Assembly: GCF_003312915.1 (NCBI RefSeq) | Contig: NZ_CP030261.1 | Coordinates: 310,001-374,000 of the forward strand | Source of the DNA: Flavobacterium fluviale | GTDB lineage: Bacteria > Bacteroidota > Bacteroidia > Flavobacteriales > Flavobacteriaceae | DNA length: 64,000 bases | Direction: 5' to 3' | In this document: piece after piece, positions 9,565 through 18,348 of the stretch | Layout: each line of letters begins with the position of its first letter | Position numbering within the stretch: position 1 is the first letter of the stretch | Program-made: the position numbers and the translations under genes | Notes under the pieces: generated by a model | Told to the model about the DNA's origin: nothing | Databases searched by the model: none | What the model saw: the letters and a program-made list of their open reading frames with translations, nothing else

Positions 9565-10230
9565 TTATTTCTTTTGATAGAGATATTTCGCATAATCTAA
9601 ATCATCTTGAGTATCGATATCAACTTGTGCAAAAATATGATTTACTTTGAATGGTAATGCATTTTCTGAAATAATTATATCATTTAAGATTAAAGTCTTT
9701 TTTGTAATATAAAGAAGTCCGTTTTCAAAGTAAAGTGGCTCTAAATCTTGGCTTCTCTGTCCGTAAGAATAATTAAATGGAATAAATTTATCATTAATAA
9801 TTTTCCCAAACTTTTGATGATTTCTTGAAACTGTAAATAAACTGTCTCTATTATTCATCAGGAATTTTTCAAAAGCTTCTCGTAGTAAATTTTCAGGACG
9901 CAGTGGATTTGTTGGCTGCAATAAAACTACATTCTCTATCTGATCAGAATCTATATTTTCTAAAACATGCTTTAAAGCAGAAACAGTTGGTTCCAAATCT
10001 CCTGAAATTGATTCTGGTCTATCGAGAATCTTTGCACCAAATTGCAAGGCAATTTGTTTGATTTGATCATTATCAGTAGAAACATAGACTTCATCAATTA
10101 TATCTTTATTTTCTTTTGCATAAATAATGGAATGACCTATCAGCGGTAAATTCCCCAGAGTCTGAATGTTTTTTTCTGGAATTCGTTTAGAGCCTCCTCT
10201 TGCAGGAATTATAGCAATTGTTTTATTCAT
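9565..10230 (-). CDS. neuA: CMP-N-acetylneuraminate cytidylyltransferase, NeuA
   Basis: Activates Neu5Ac with CTP to CMP-Neu5Ac, the donor for sialyltransferases. The N-terminal loop [18 protein letters not shown] is the nucleotide-binding signature, and [13 protein letters not shown] and [13 protein letters not shown] are further family motifs. I chose the ATG at 10230, giving [14 protein letters not shown] longer reading from 10266 adds 12 residues not expected in the family. This is the first gene of the neuA-neuB-neuC-MBOAT-SGNH run, and the 262-bp spacer in front of it contains a promoter-like box. At 221 aa it is a bare catalytic domain without a C-terminal esterase. Confidence 0.92.
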   Translation of the reverse strand: MNKTIAIIPARGGSKRIPEKNIQTLGNLPLIGHSIIYAKENKDIIDEVYVSTDNDQIKQIALQFGAKILDRPESISGDLEPTVSALKHVLENIDSDQIENVVLLQPTNPLRPENLLREAFEKFLMNNRDSLFTVSRNHQKFGKIINDKFIPFNYSYGQRSQDLEPLYFENGLLYITKKTLILNDIIISENALPFKVNHIFAQVDIDTQDDLDYAKYLYQKK

Positions 10231-10492
10231 ATACGCGGTCTTATATTCAAAATCTTTAAAAAACAACGATTTCTTCTTCTAATTCAGATTTCGAGTAATT
10301 CTTCTGTCTTGGATTACATCTGAAAATTTAATTTTACTGTCAAACCTATTACATCTATTAGAAACTGCATTTGCATTATTATCAAAAACTACACTTTTTT
10401 AAGCCGCCAGAAAATCAAAAAAAAACATTAATAACAAAATATCCGGACTCTTTAAAATTTTAAATATTAGTTTTTATTTTTTTTATTCGTTT
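10231..10492. other. 262-bp spacer without a gene
   Basis: AT-rich DNA between the neuA start and the stop of the next upstream glycosyltransferase gene. No ORF of note is seen. The only recognisable element is one TAnnTTTG-type box (10341-10348). This is the widest gap in the 0-37 kb part of the locus and marks a likely transcription-unit boundary. I found no clear intrinsic terminator. Confidence 0.5.
10341..10348 (-). promoter_or_regulatory. Candidate Bacteroidota -7 box upstream of neuA
   Basis: Read on the minus strand this is TAGGTTTG, matching TAnnTTTG. It lies about 110 bp before the neuA ATG in a long non-coding spacer. I see no good TTG -33 element at the usual distance, so this is a weak candidate. 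It would give the sialic-acid and O-acylation genes their own promoter. Confidence 0.35.
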
Positions 10493-11431
10493 TTATTGAA
10501 TAAATCTTAACCCCCTTTTTGTTAATTTAAAAGAAATATATCCAATGTTAAATTTCAGCAACCATTTTAGGTATAATACACTAAAATTAAATGTTTTACC
10601 AATTAATTTTAAATATAACCTAAAACATTTTGGATGCTCATGTAAAACAATTACATTTTGAACTTGATGTTTAAAAAGGTGATTTTTTATTGTGACTGAT
10701 AATTTTCCTTCTTGTTCTAAAGAATGTATAATTTGTAGAATAGCATTATGTCGAGATTCAGCTACATTACAGTTAGAGTCGGCAGATTTTGATTTTTCAT
10801 GAATTCGATATAAGGTTAAATATTCATTGCAAAGAAACAGGGTCGGCTCTTCTATTAATCTTCTGATATGAAAATCCCGATCCTGCATTTTCATCAAATT
10901 CTCATTGTATAAGACCTTATCTTTCAAAAAGCTTTTTCTCCATAAAATATCGTGTATATACCATGAAACCTTAAGTGAAATAAAATCCTCAAGTATATTA
11001 TCCGTCAATACTGTTCTTAATTCCTTTTTAACCACTTCTTTATTATTACTTACCATGATCGTTTTCGAAACTACACCATCAATCTGATGAATATTTGTAA
11101 AAACATCTATTTTTTTAAAAAGATGATCTGGAAGTAACAAATCATCCGAATCTAGAAACATGATAAAATGACCCGAACTTTTTTCTATTCCGTAATTTCT
11201 GCATGAATTTGACCCCTTGATTCTTTCTGCTGGCCTTTTAAAAAAACGTATTCTTGAATCAGAATTATATTTAGATACAATTTCCTCAGTATTATCTGAA
11301 GAATCATCATCGACTATTATACACTCCCAATTTTGATAAGTCTGAGCTAAAACACTATCTAAAGTTTCTGCTATTAGATTTGCTCTATTATATGTTGCGA
11401 TTATTATTGAAACTAAATTAGTATTGATCAT
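10493..11431 (-). CDS. Glycosyltransferase family 2
   Basis: A 312-aa GT-A inverting glycosyltransferase. VSIIIATYNRANLIAETLDS (7-26) opens the nucleotide-binding fold, IIVDDDSSDNTEE follows, and the metal-binding DXD equivalent is DSDD at 94-97 (MFLDSDDLLLPDH). No membrane anchor is seen. It is the last gene before the neuA spacer and lies 3 bp after its upstream neighbour. Donor and acceptor are unknown. Confidence 0.9.
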   Translation of the reverse strand: MINTNLVSIIIATYNRANLIAETLDSVLAQTYQNWECIIVDDDSSDNTEEIVSKYNSDSRIRFFKRPAERIKGSNSCRNYGIEKSSGHFIMFLDSDDLLLPDHLFKKIDVFTNIHQIDGVVSKTIMVSNNKEVVKKELRTVLTDNILEDFISLKVSWYIHDILWRKSFLKDKVLYNENLMKMQDRDFHIRRLIEEPTLFLCNEYLTLYRIHEKSKSADSNCNVAESRHNAILQIIHSLEQEGKLSVTIKNHLFKHQVQNVIVLHEHPKCFRLYLKLIGKTFNFSVLYLKWLLKFNIGYISFKLTKRGLRFIQ

Positions 11432-11434
11432 AGT

Positions 11435-12400
11435 TTAATTATAAAAATTAAATTTCTTCAGAACTCTTACAAGCAAGCTCTTTAAACTATATGGTATTAA
11501 AACATACATTTTTTTTGAGTTTTGATAATCAATATCCATTTTGTGAACAAATACTTCTTTTTCATCAATCCAGTTTGGCAATGAATTTCCTAAATGGTAG
11601 ACAAAGGCCTTTAACAATGAAACTCTGTAATATCCTAATTTATCTATTGGGATATCTAAAAAGCTTAGTTCTCCCCCTGGAAAAACATAAATAGGCTTTT
11701 CGAAAGGAAGCTTTTTAAAAATTTCTTTTTTATAAACAGAAGCAAAATGCGCCGCTCCAACAACTACTTTTGTTGTTTTTGCTTCTAAATAGAACTGCTT
11801 TTCTTTCCAATTTTTAGTCTTAGTTACAAAAAAATTCTCTTTATTAACGCCTGCTTCAAATAATTCCAAGTCCCTATCTTCGACGACTTTACCTTTCTTT
11901 ACAAATAAAAATTCATTTGCAAAGAGAGAATTATTGCAATAAAATGTTGTATTGGGATTAGGTGTTAAACCAACAACACCTACATTTTTAAAACTTTTAA
12001 AAACTGATAATACTTGATTTTGCCATCCAGAAAAGAAAAAAACATCTGAATCTATAATTGCAATAAAGTCTTCGTAACATCCTCTAGCTTCCTGAAGAAC
12101 TGTTTGAACTTTTCCGTAGTTTTCTTTACAGTGAATATGCCTGTCAATGTCTTTGTTTAAAAGTAATAGATTTATATAATCCGTAACTTCTTTTTTACTA
12201 TCATTATTGATTATCGAAATATTTGTGTTTTCCACATCTATAGTCTTTAATAATGAGTCTATGCATTTTTTTAAGACAGAAAAAGAATTTTTAAAATACT
12301 CCGATTCATCATCTGGAATATATACAGGAATTATAACCCTAAAAATTTTATATTTAAGTTTCTTCGATTTTTTCTTTTCTGGATTTTCACCTATACGCAT
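11435..12400 (-). CDS. GT-A fold glycosyltransferase (family 2-like)
   Basis: A 321-aa protein. After a basic N-terminus (KKKSKKLKYK) it enters FRVIIPVYIPDD, then INNDSKKEV, and the DXD motif DSDVFFFSGW at 117-126. GVVGLTPNPNT and a late FPGGELSFLDIP complete a GT-A layout. It is divergent from classical GT2 enzymes, so the family call is softer. The start overlaps the end of the upstream GT4 gene by 10 bp, implying coupled translation. Confidence 0.75.
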   Translation of the reverse strand: MRIGENPEKKKSKKLKYKIFRVIIPVYIPDDESEYFKNSFSVLKKCIDSLLKTIDVENTNISIINNDSKKEVTDYINLLLLNKDIDRHIHCKENYGKVQTVLQEARGCYEDFIAIIDSDVFFFSGWQNQVLSVFKSFKNVGVVGLTPNPNTTFYCNNSLFANEFLFVKKGKVVEDRDLELFEAGVNKENFFVTKTKNWKEKQFYLEAKTTKVVVGAAHFASVYKKEIFKKLPFEKPIYVFPGGELSFLDIPIDKLGYYRVSLLKAFVYHLGNSLPNWIDEKEVFVHKMDIDYQNSKKMYVLIPYSLKSLLVRVLKKFNFYN

Positions 12401-13563
12401 ATGCCTAATGTCTCTTCAACAATCTTTAAGTATTTATTACTTATTATATCGATTGAATACTCTTCTATATATTTTCTTCTTAGCTCTATAGATATATTTT
12501 TTACTTCTAACTCTTTTAAATCTTTAACTTCAAAAAAAACTTTTTCAAAAGATTTAAAATCGTTATAGTCAAACCAATAATCATTTGAAGTTCCTTGCAA
12601 TCTTTCTTCCATTGCTCCAACTCTAGTAGAAATCACGATTTTACCTGCACACATTGATTCAATTCCTACTAAAGGTCCTGATTCTTCGGGAGATGGTATT
12701 ATTAAACAATCAACGGATTTAATTAAATCCGAAAGTTTGCTTCCACTTAGAAATCCAAGAAATTTAACATTCCTTGAATTCTTATATTTTGTTTTTAAAT
12801 AAATTTCCAGAATACCATTTCCAGCAATAAAAAGGATATCCCTTTCAGAACTAACTTTTAAGAAAGAATCTATTATTTCTTCAACCCCTTTTTCTTGGGA
12901 AAGTCTGCTCAATATTAAAAAATTACAAACTTGCCTTTGAGAAAGTGGAATATTTAACAAATCTGACTCATTATTTGCACACTGGTCGATAACGGCAAAT
13001 TTTTTACTTTTATTTATTCTACTCGCATTATTATACGAATGATGTATAAAGCAATCTACTAATTCAATATAATCATAATCTGAAAAAGTTATAGTTCCAG
13101 TTGTTCTAAATAGAACCTTTTTATTATCCTTTTTGGCTAATTGAATTATTTCGCTTACTAATCCTGAAGAAAGTTGAGCGATTATAAAAACAGCGTCAAA
13201 ATCAGAAATCAAATCTTTCAAAACAATTTCTACTTTTTCATCATATTGAAAAAACTTTTTAGCAAAATAATTTTTTACATAATTGCTTACTTCTCCTTTG
13301 CAGGTGTTTTTAAAATAAGATAAAAAGCCTGCGATTTTTAATATAAAAAAACGATTAAATAAAAGTTCTTTAATACTAAAAACTCTCTGATTTTTATTAA
13401 AATTAAAAAGTTGTGATTTATTAGTTATTGTTCCTGTGCTGCAAATTGATACTTCATACTTGGAAGATAAAACCAAAGCAATTAAACCACATTCAATTTC
13501 TCTTCCTCCATAGTCTGCAATTGGACCAAATAATAATATTTTTTCTTTAAACGAATCCACCAA
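12391..13563 (-). CDS. Glycosyltransferase family 4
   Basis: A 390-aa GT-B enzyme. FGPIADYGGREIE near the N-terminus is the Gly-containing loop. NFLILSRLSQEKGVEEII starts the donor domain, and IIPSPEESGPLVGIESMCAG contains the EX7E motif (ESGPLVGIE). VISTRVGAMEE follows as usual. It overlaps the downstream gene by 10 bp and lies 3 bp after the upstream GT2 gene. It probably adds a sugar to the repeat unit. The donor cannot be read. Confidence 0.87.
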   Translation of the reverse strand: MVDSFKEKILLFGPIADYGGREIECGLIALVLSSKYEVSICSTGTITNKSQLFNFNKNQRVFSIKELLFNRFFILKIAGFLSYFKNTCKGEVSNYVKNYFAKKFFQYDEKVEIVLKDLISDFDAVFIIAQLSSGLVSEIIQLAKKDNKKVLFRTTGTITFSDYDYIELVDCFIHHSYNNASRINKSKKFAVIDQCANNESDLLNIPLSQRQVCNFLILSRLSQEKGVEEIIDSFLKVSSERDILFIAGNGILEIYLKTKYKNSRNVKFLGFLSGSKLSDLIKSVDCLIIPSPEESGPLVGIESMCAGKIVISTRVGAMEERLQGTSNDYWFDYNDFKSFEKVFFEVKDLKELEVKNISIELRRKYIEEYSIDIISNKYLKIVEETLGICV

Positions 13564-13566
13564 AAA

Positions 13567-14472
13567 CTATCTTATAATTTTCTTTATAATATCCTTAAAC
13601 ATTACAAAACCAACTTTGCCTTTTAAGCCAAAACATATACAATTATATACTACTTCTTGGAGTCTATATTTATCGATCTGTTTAGAATAGCCTATCAAAT
13701 ATAAGTAAGATTTATAGATATAAACCTCTACATTAGCGTCCTTAATTTTTTTTAGGTTATGATATATTACTTTCCAACTTTTCATCAATTTATCAAACTC
13801 TTCCTTATTTCTAATGGAACTGGTATTTGATTCATGAATTCTATAGGCAGATAAGACTTCTGGAATCATAATGATTCTAGGTTCTTTCTTTAAAATTTCG
13901 GACAAAAAGACAGCATCATCATTCGGACTGTCTTGCCATTTCAATTCACTCAATAATTCCTTTGAAACCAACCAAGATGATGTTGCTATAAACCCTCCAG
14001 ATTGTCCAAGTTTTTGTATTAATTTATTAGCACTTAATAATTTGTTGGTAAATAAACTTTTAAATGGAAAATTATAATTATCACTCACATCTTTAGTAAA
14101 TTTCTTCCATTCGCAAATAATAAGTTTATAATCATACATTACCTCATTTAACTGTTTCTCAATTTTAGCTGGAAACAAATAATCATCATAATCTAGAAAC
14201 TGAATCCAATTTCCTTTAGCAATCTCTAAAGCACAATTTCTAGCATTATCTCGACCTTGAATTGTTTTTATAAACACCAATCTATGATCATTTATATCTA
14301 AAAATTTTTTACATTCATTTATTTCTAAATTTCCATTACAAGCGAGTATTACTTCAATATTTTTATGGGTCTGAGATAAAGCACTTTCTACACAACTTAT
14401 AAAAAAAGAATGAGTCTTATGAACCGGTATTATTATTGAAACTAAAATTTCATTGTGATTTTCAACCATCAT
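13567..14472 (-). CDS. Glycosyltransferase family 2
   Basis: A 301-aa GT-A enzyme. VSIIIPVHKTHSFFISCVES (11-30), VILACNGNLE and the metal site DYDDYLF (94-100) follow the GT2 order. The late stretch ...YRIHESNTSSIRN is often seen in bacterial GT2 enzymes of O-antigen and capsule loci. One base separates it from the next upstream gene, so it belongs to the same operon. Specificity unknown. Confidence 0.88.
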   Translation of the reverse strand: MMVENHNEILVSIIIPVHKTHSFFISCVESALSQTHKNIEVILACNGNLEINECKKFLDINDHRLVFIKTIQGRDNARNCALEIAKGNWIQFLDYDDYLFPAKIEKQLNEVMYDYKLIICEWKKFTKDVSDNYNFPFKSLFTNKLLSANKLIQKLGQSGGFIATSSWLVSKELLSELKWQDSPNDDAVFLSEILKKEPRIIMIPEVLSAYRIHESNTSSIRNKEEFDKLMKSWKVIYHNLKKIKDANVEVYIYKSYLYLIGYSKQIDKYRLQEVVYNCICFGLKGKVGFVMFKDIIKKIIR

Positions 14473-14473
14473 T

Positions 14474-15268
14474 CTAAAATTCTTTCAATATTCCTAACTT
14501 AATTAATATTTTTATTTTTCTTGAATTTCTTATTCTTGAAAGTATTTTTCTTAATTCATTTAATTCAATTAATTCATTACTATCTAAAATAAAAGCTTGA
14601 AAGTTTGATTTTAACACACTTTCAACTTCACAAGATATCGTATCGTGATTTTTGAAATCCGAACTTAATCCATCTAAATAAAATTTAGTTAAAACTGTGT
14701 CAATCCAAATGTAAGAAGAATTGAATTTACAAATACTCTCTATAAAAAATTTCCAATCCGATACAAATCTTAGACTTTCATCATATAATCCCACTTTATC
14801 AAATAAGGATGCGTTGATAAAAGTTGCTGGATGAGGCAAAGTACTTTTCATAAAATAAGAAAAAGACAATTCGTTAGGATATTTTTTTACAAACTCTCTA
14901 TTTTCACCACTCACTTGAAGGTTAAAATAGATTATATCCCTCAATCCTAAATATTTATAATTTTGCTTCAATACCTCATTGTTAAAGAAATGATCCCCAC
15001 TATTTAAAAATAACAAATATTCTCCTGTAGCCTTTACAATTCCTTTGTTCATAGCATTATAAACACCTTTATCAGTTTCACTGATCCAAAAGTCAATATT
15101 TCCACTTTGGCTTTCAATATAAGCATCACTACCATCTGTGGAGCCTCCATCAATAATTATATATTCAAAGTCACGCCAGCTTTGATTTAAAACACTTTCC
15201 ACAGTACGTTTCAATCCATCGATATTGTTATAATTAATGGTAATTATAGATAGTTTTGGAATGCTCAT
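14474..15268 (-). CDS. Glycosyltransferase family 2 (WcaA-like subgroup)
   Basis: A 264-aa GT-A enzyme. LSIITINYNNIDGLKRTVES (6-25), IIIDGGSTDGS and SETDKGVYNAMNKG (64-77) are typical of a GT2 subgroup in which the DXD site reads NSGD (89-92). A related protein of the same subgroup is encoded at 31903-32664, with SEKDQGIYDAWNKG. One base separates it from the DUF5672 gene upstream. It probably adds a hexose or deoxyhexose, but this is inference. Confidence 0.88.
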   Translation of the reverse strand: MSIPKLSIITINYNNIDGLKRTVESVLNQSWRDFEYIIIDGGSTDGSDAYIESQSGNIDFWISETDKGVYNAMNKGIVKATGEYLLFLNSGDHFFNNEVLKQNYKYLGLRDIIYFNLQVSGENREFVKKYPNELSFSYFMKSTLPHPATFINASLFDKVGLYDESLRFVSDWKFFIESICKFNSSYIWIDTVLTKFYLDGLSSDFKNHDTISCEVESVLKSNFQAFILDSNELIELNELRKILSRIRNSRKIKILIKLGILKEF

Positions 15269-15269
15269 T

Positions 15270-16109
15270 TCAAATTATTTTTTTTAACCAAAATTTCTTG
15301 TTTGCCTCATAAGGAAAATCTTCTCGAAACCAAGCATGACAACCAAAAGGAGTATCATTTGTTTGTTCATACATATAAGATGGATGTCTGTCCCATGAAA
15401 AAGTTAATGCCTCTCCTATTAAAGGCATTTTAAAAATTTTATTCCTTTCATACATTTCAATAAAATAAAAATCTTCATTAAATTCATAATTATTAGCACA
15501 ATATGAATAATTATTTTTATATCCTATTACATATAACGGCAAGAAAAATAATTCTCTAATCAATTGTACCCTACTAACATTCATCATTTTTTTTTTCTCT
15601 TGAAATAATTCTCTAAAATTCTTTATTGTTTTTTTAGACGATAATATTTTTATTGCACTATCAATTTTACGCAAAGAAAAACCTCCATTACCAGCCTTCC
15701 ACATCTTTGCACCTAAATACGGATTCCCAACAAAACCTTCAAACCAAATACCACCAATGTAATCAAAACCTTTTTTAGCCCACATCAATAATTCATCTCT
15801 AAAAACATAGCAATCAGTCTGATAAACGAGCATATAACTAAATGTATCAAATGTTTTATAAAACTCTGAATTCAGCATCAACTTATTATAACCTTTTAGG
15901 CTTTCAAAATAGTTCTTATCAAAGAAAATAGTTTTTGGTATTTCACTAAATTTTTTTTCATAAAATTCTATCTTTAATCCTTCTGGCGCTATGAAATATA
16001 TAGAATAATCCGACAATACCTTTAAGCATTGCAAAACAGATTTTGTTTCTGACAAATTCAATTCTTCCTTATAAATCGGAATTACAATACATATTTGATT
16101 CTTTTCCAT
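15270..16109 (-). CDS. DUF5672-like putative glycosyltransferase (paralogue 1)
   Basis: A 279-aa protein of a family annotated only as DUF5672 and found in glycan loci. Visible landmarks are ICIVIPIYKEEL at the N-terminus, GYNKLMLNSEFYKTF, YMLVYQTDCYVFRDEL, FDYIGGIW and GNGGFSLRK, ending with PFGCHAWFRED. The paralogue at 33957-34796 shares the same landmarks and exactly the same length. The Q-x-D acidic motif and the GGxSLRK loop resemble GT-A enzymes, so a transferase role is likely but unproven. Confidence 0.7.
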   Translation of the reverse strand: MEKNQICIVIPIYKEELNLSETKSVLQCLKVLSDYSIYFIAPEGLKIEFYEKKFSEIPKTIFFDKNYFESLKGYNKLMLNSEFYKTFDTFSYMLVYQTDCYVFRDELLMWAKKGFDYIGGIWFEGFVGNPYLGAKMWKAGNGGFSLRKIDSAIKILSSKKTIKNFRELFQEKKKMMNVSRVQLIRELFFLPLYVIGYKNNYSYCANNYEFNEDFYFIEMYERNKIFKMPLIGEALTFSWDRHPSYMYEQTNDTPFGCHAWFREDFPYEANKKFWLKKII

Positions 16110-16182
16110 TTAATGTTTAAATTTAATCTAAACTATTGTAAATTCAGATAGGGTATTACTCAATAGAAATTGAAATATATTA

Positions 16183-16995
16183 CTATTGATTATTTTCAAT
16201 TACAATATCGAATCGTTTTTCAAATGGAAAAACGTCAAAATAAGAAAATGGATCACCATTATAAACTTCTAGACCTAATGATTTGGCTTCAACTTTCAAA
16301 CTTTCATACTGCTGATAAAGTTCATATTCCTTATACAAACGTTCTTTTGGAAAAGGAAGCTTTTGCTCTTCATAACTAATTTTTATTCCTTCACTTTTTA
16401 AGTAATATTCTAATGAAGGTTTATTGTGATCATAAAAATGAGTATATGGATGAATACATTGCCAGTCATGATGAATCCCTAGCAAAACAATTTTAGGAAT
16501 TCTACAATAAATAGCTAATTGCAATCCTACTACAGTAACACTCCAAGGAGAAAGTATTTTTTTTGTAAAATCTACTGGCAAATTTCCACCATAAGAATAA
16601 AAACAAATTTTACGACCTTTAAATACTTCAACTGCAATATCTCTATCTCTTTTTTCTATTAGGAGCCAAGTTTCTTTTGGCAATGTTTCATTGCATCTTT
16701 CCCACCACGAGCGAAGGACTGTTTGAGTAATTGGGGAATGCGAAGCAGCGAAAACATGAATATTAGGATTAATTTCTTTAATCTCCGGGTGCTCATAAAA
16801 GTTTCCCATTGTAATAATGAAATTATCCTTAATTTTTTTTAAATCAAACTTAGAAATAGAAGGTCCTGAACCTAAAATTATTGCCTGTTTATAATTCTTG
16901 AATTTTGTTTTAAAAATTAGATTTTCCTTATTCACATATGAAGAAGTAAAATAACTTTTAATGTTATTCTTTATTTTCTTTATTAATACTTTCAT
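16183..16995 (-). CDS. DUF115/GT42-like protein, candidate sialyltransferase
   Basis: A 270-aa protein starting with a basic stretch. AIILGSGPSISKFDLKKI (about 38-55) is the glycine-serine nucleotide loop found in DUF115/MptE-like proteins and in GT42 sialyltransferases (Cst type, GNGPSLKEID). FIITMGNFY, SVTVVGLQLAIYCRIPKIVLLGI and then HHDW and HFYDH follow in a similar order to GT42. Because CMP-Neu5Ac and a second CMP-nonulosonate should be made here, a nonulosonate transferase is an attractive reading. I cannot align it rigorously and the catalytic His is not certain. It lies 6 bp after the Wzt gene. Confidence 0.5.
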   Translation of the reverse strand: MKVLIKKIKNNIKSYFTSSYVNKENLIFKTKFKNYKQAIILGSGPSISKFDLKKIKDNFIITMGNFYEHPEIKEINPNIHVFAASHSPITQTVLRSWWERCNETLPKETWLLIEKRDRDIAVEVFKGRKICFYSYGGNLPVDFTKKILSPWSVTVVGLQLAIYCRIPKIVLLGIHHDWQCIHPYTHFYDHNKPSLEYYLKSEGIKISYEEQKLPFPKERLYKEYELYQQYESLKVEAKSLGLEVYNGDPFSYFDVFPFEKRFDIVIENNQ

Positions 16996-17001
16996 ATTAA
17001 A

Positions 17002-18285
17002 TTATTCTTTAAACATTCCATCTATAATAGCTACATTAGTCGCTCTATTAATTTTATTACCTCCCCAATAATTACTTGCAAAAACATTAAATACAAAAAC
17101 ATTATGTAACAAATCAATTTGATTTACTCCTATTTTTCCATTTTGCACTACTATGTCTAAATTATACTGACCACCTCTTAATAAAAGTTTGGGAATTTCT
17201 AAATCAACATATCCATTCTTTAAAATATTATTGAATTTCACTCCCATTTCATCCGAATAAAAATCAGCAATTTTAACTTCATTATTATCTCTAAAAACTA
17301 CTCCAAAAACTAAGCTTTCAACGGAAATTTCTTTCACTATTTCGAAATAAAATCTAAATTTAGAATATTCTCCAGAAAATAATTCGTTAACATTTTGTCC
17401 TTTATCATTAAAAAGCATGACGTTAGAAAATTTCAATTCCCCACTTCCTTTTCTATCTCTTCTTGTTAATAAATTATTTCCTGTTTTCTTGTTTTCATTT
17501 GCTAGATAGTAATTTACAGCTTCATGTGAATCACCCTTAAAAATAATCTTTCCATACTCCATCACAATCCCCGTAGTACATAAACTTTTCACAGCTGTCA
17601 TATTATGACTCACAAACAAAACAGTTCTTCCTTCTCCTTTTGCAATATCCTGCATTTTACCAATAGCTTTTTTCTGAAATTCAGAATCACCTACAGCAAG
17701 TACCTCATCAATTACTAAAATTTCAGGTTCAAGAAATGCCGCTACGGCAAAAGCCAAACGCACTGTCATTCCCGAACTATATCGTTTAACTGGAGTATCT
17801 ATATAACGTTCACAACCCGAAAATTCAATAATTTCATCAAGCTTAGAAAAAATTTCTTTTTTAGTCATTCCTAAAATGGCTCCATTAAGAAATATATTTT
17901 CTCTCCCTGTCATTTCACCATTAAAACCAGTTCCAACTTCTAATAAAGAAGCTATTCGCCCTCGAGATTTTATACTGCCTGTTGTAGGTGCAGTTACTTT
18001 TGAAAGAATTTTTAAAAGTGTGGACTTTCCTGCTCCATTTTTACCAATAATCCCTAAAACTTCTCCTCTCTGAACCTCAAAATCAATATCTTGTAGAGCC
18101 CAAACATAGTCTGATTTTCCTTTTGTAGAACGATCATTTGTGTCCCCAATTTTTAAATAGGGATTTTCTTTTCCACGAATTTTATGCCACCATCTATTTA
18201 TGTCATGACTTAGAGTTCCAGTTCCAACCTGACCCAAACGGTATTGTTTGGAAATATTTTCGGCTTTTAAAATAATATCTTTCAT
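17002..18285 (-). CDS. wzt: ABC transporter ATP-binding protein, Wzt-like with C-terminal glycan-binding domain
   Basis: Powers export of an undecaprenyl-linked polysaccharide through the Wzm channel encoded just upstream. The Walker A loop GKNGAGKST is at 81-89, the signature YSSGMTVRLAF near 168, and EILVIDEVLAVGD is Walker B. After about residue 265 a beta-rich extension (to 427) matches the Wzt C-terminal domain that recognises the glycan end, so this is the long, substrate-specific type. Sixty-three bases separate it from the permease gene. Confidence 0.92.
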   Translation of the reverse strand: MKDIILKAENISKQYRLGQVGTGTLSHDINRWWHKIRGKENPYLKIGDTNDRSTKGKSDYVWALQDIDFEVQRGEVLGIIGKNGAGKSTLLKILSKVTAPTTGSIKSRGRIASLLEVGTGFNGEMTGRENIFLNGAILGMTKKEIFSKLDEIIEFSGCERYIDTPVKRYSSGMTVRLAFAVAAFLEPEILVIDEVLAVGDSEFQKKAIGKMQDIAKGEGRTVLFVSHNMTAVKSLCTTGIVMEYGKIIFKGDSHEAVNYYLANENKKTGNNLLTRRDRKGSGELKFSNVMLFNDKGQNVNELFSGEYSKFRFYFEIVKEISVESLVFGVVFRDNNEVKIADFYSDEMGVKFNNILKNGYVDLEIPKLLLRGGQYNLDIVVQNGKIGVNQIDLLHNVFVFNVFASNYWGGNKINRATNVAIIDGMFKE

Positions 18286-18348
18286 GTAGAATAAAATGTA
18301 GACTTAAAACAAGTAATGAACTTTTAGTGTTTAATTTTTATTATTTAA

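Noticed and set aside
7375..10230. Legionaminic acid route (legG, legI, legF) as the reading of the first nonulosonate set
   Set aside because: PglF and PglE could supply the substrate, but the NeuB and NeuC blocks ([27 protein letters not shown]) follow the Neu5Ac enzymes more closely.
16160..16189. TCAATAG / CTATTGA inverted repeat at the end of the DUF115/GT42-like gene as a terminator
   Set aside because: The arms are only 7 bp, overlap the stop codon, and no T-run follows on the minus strand.
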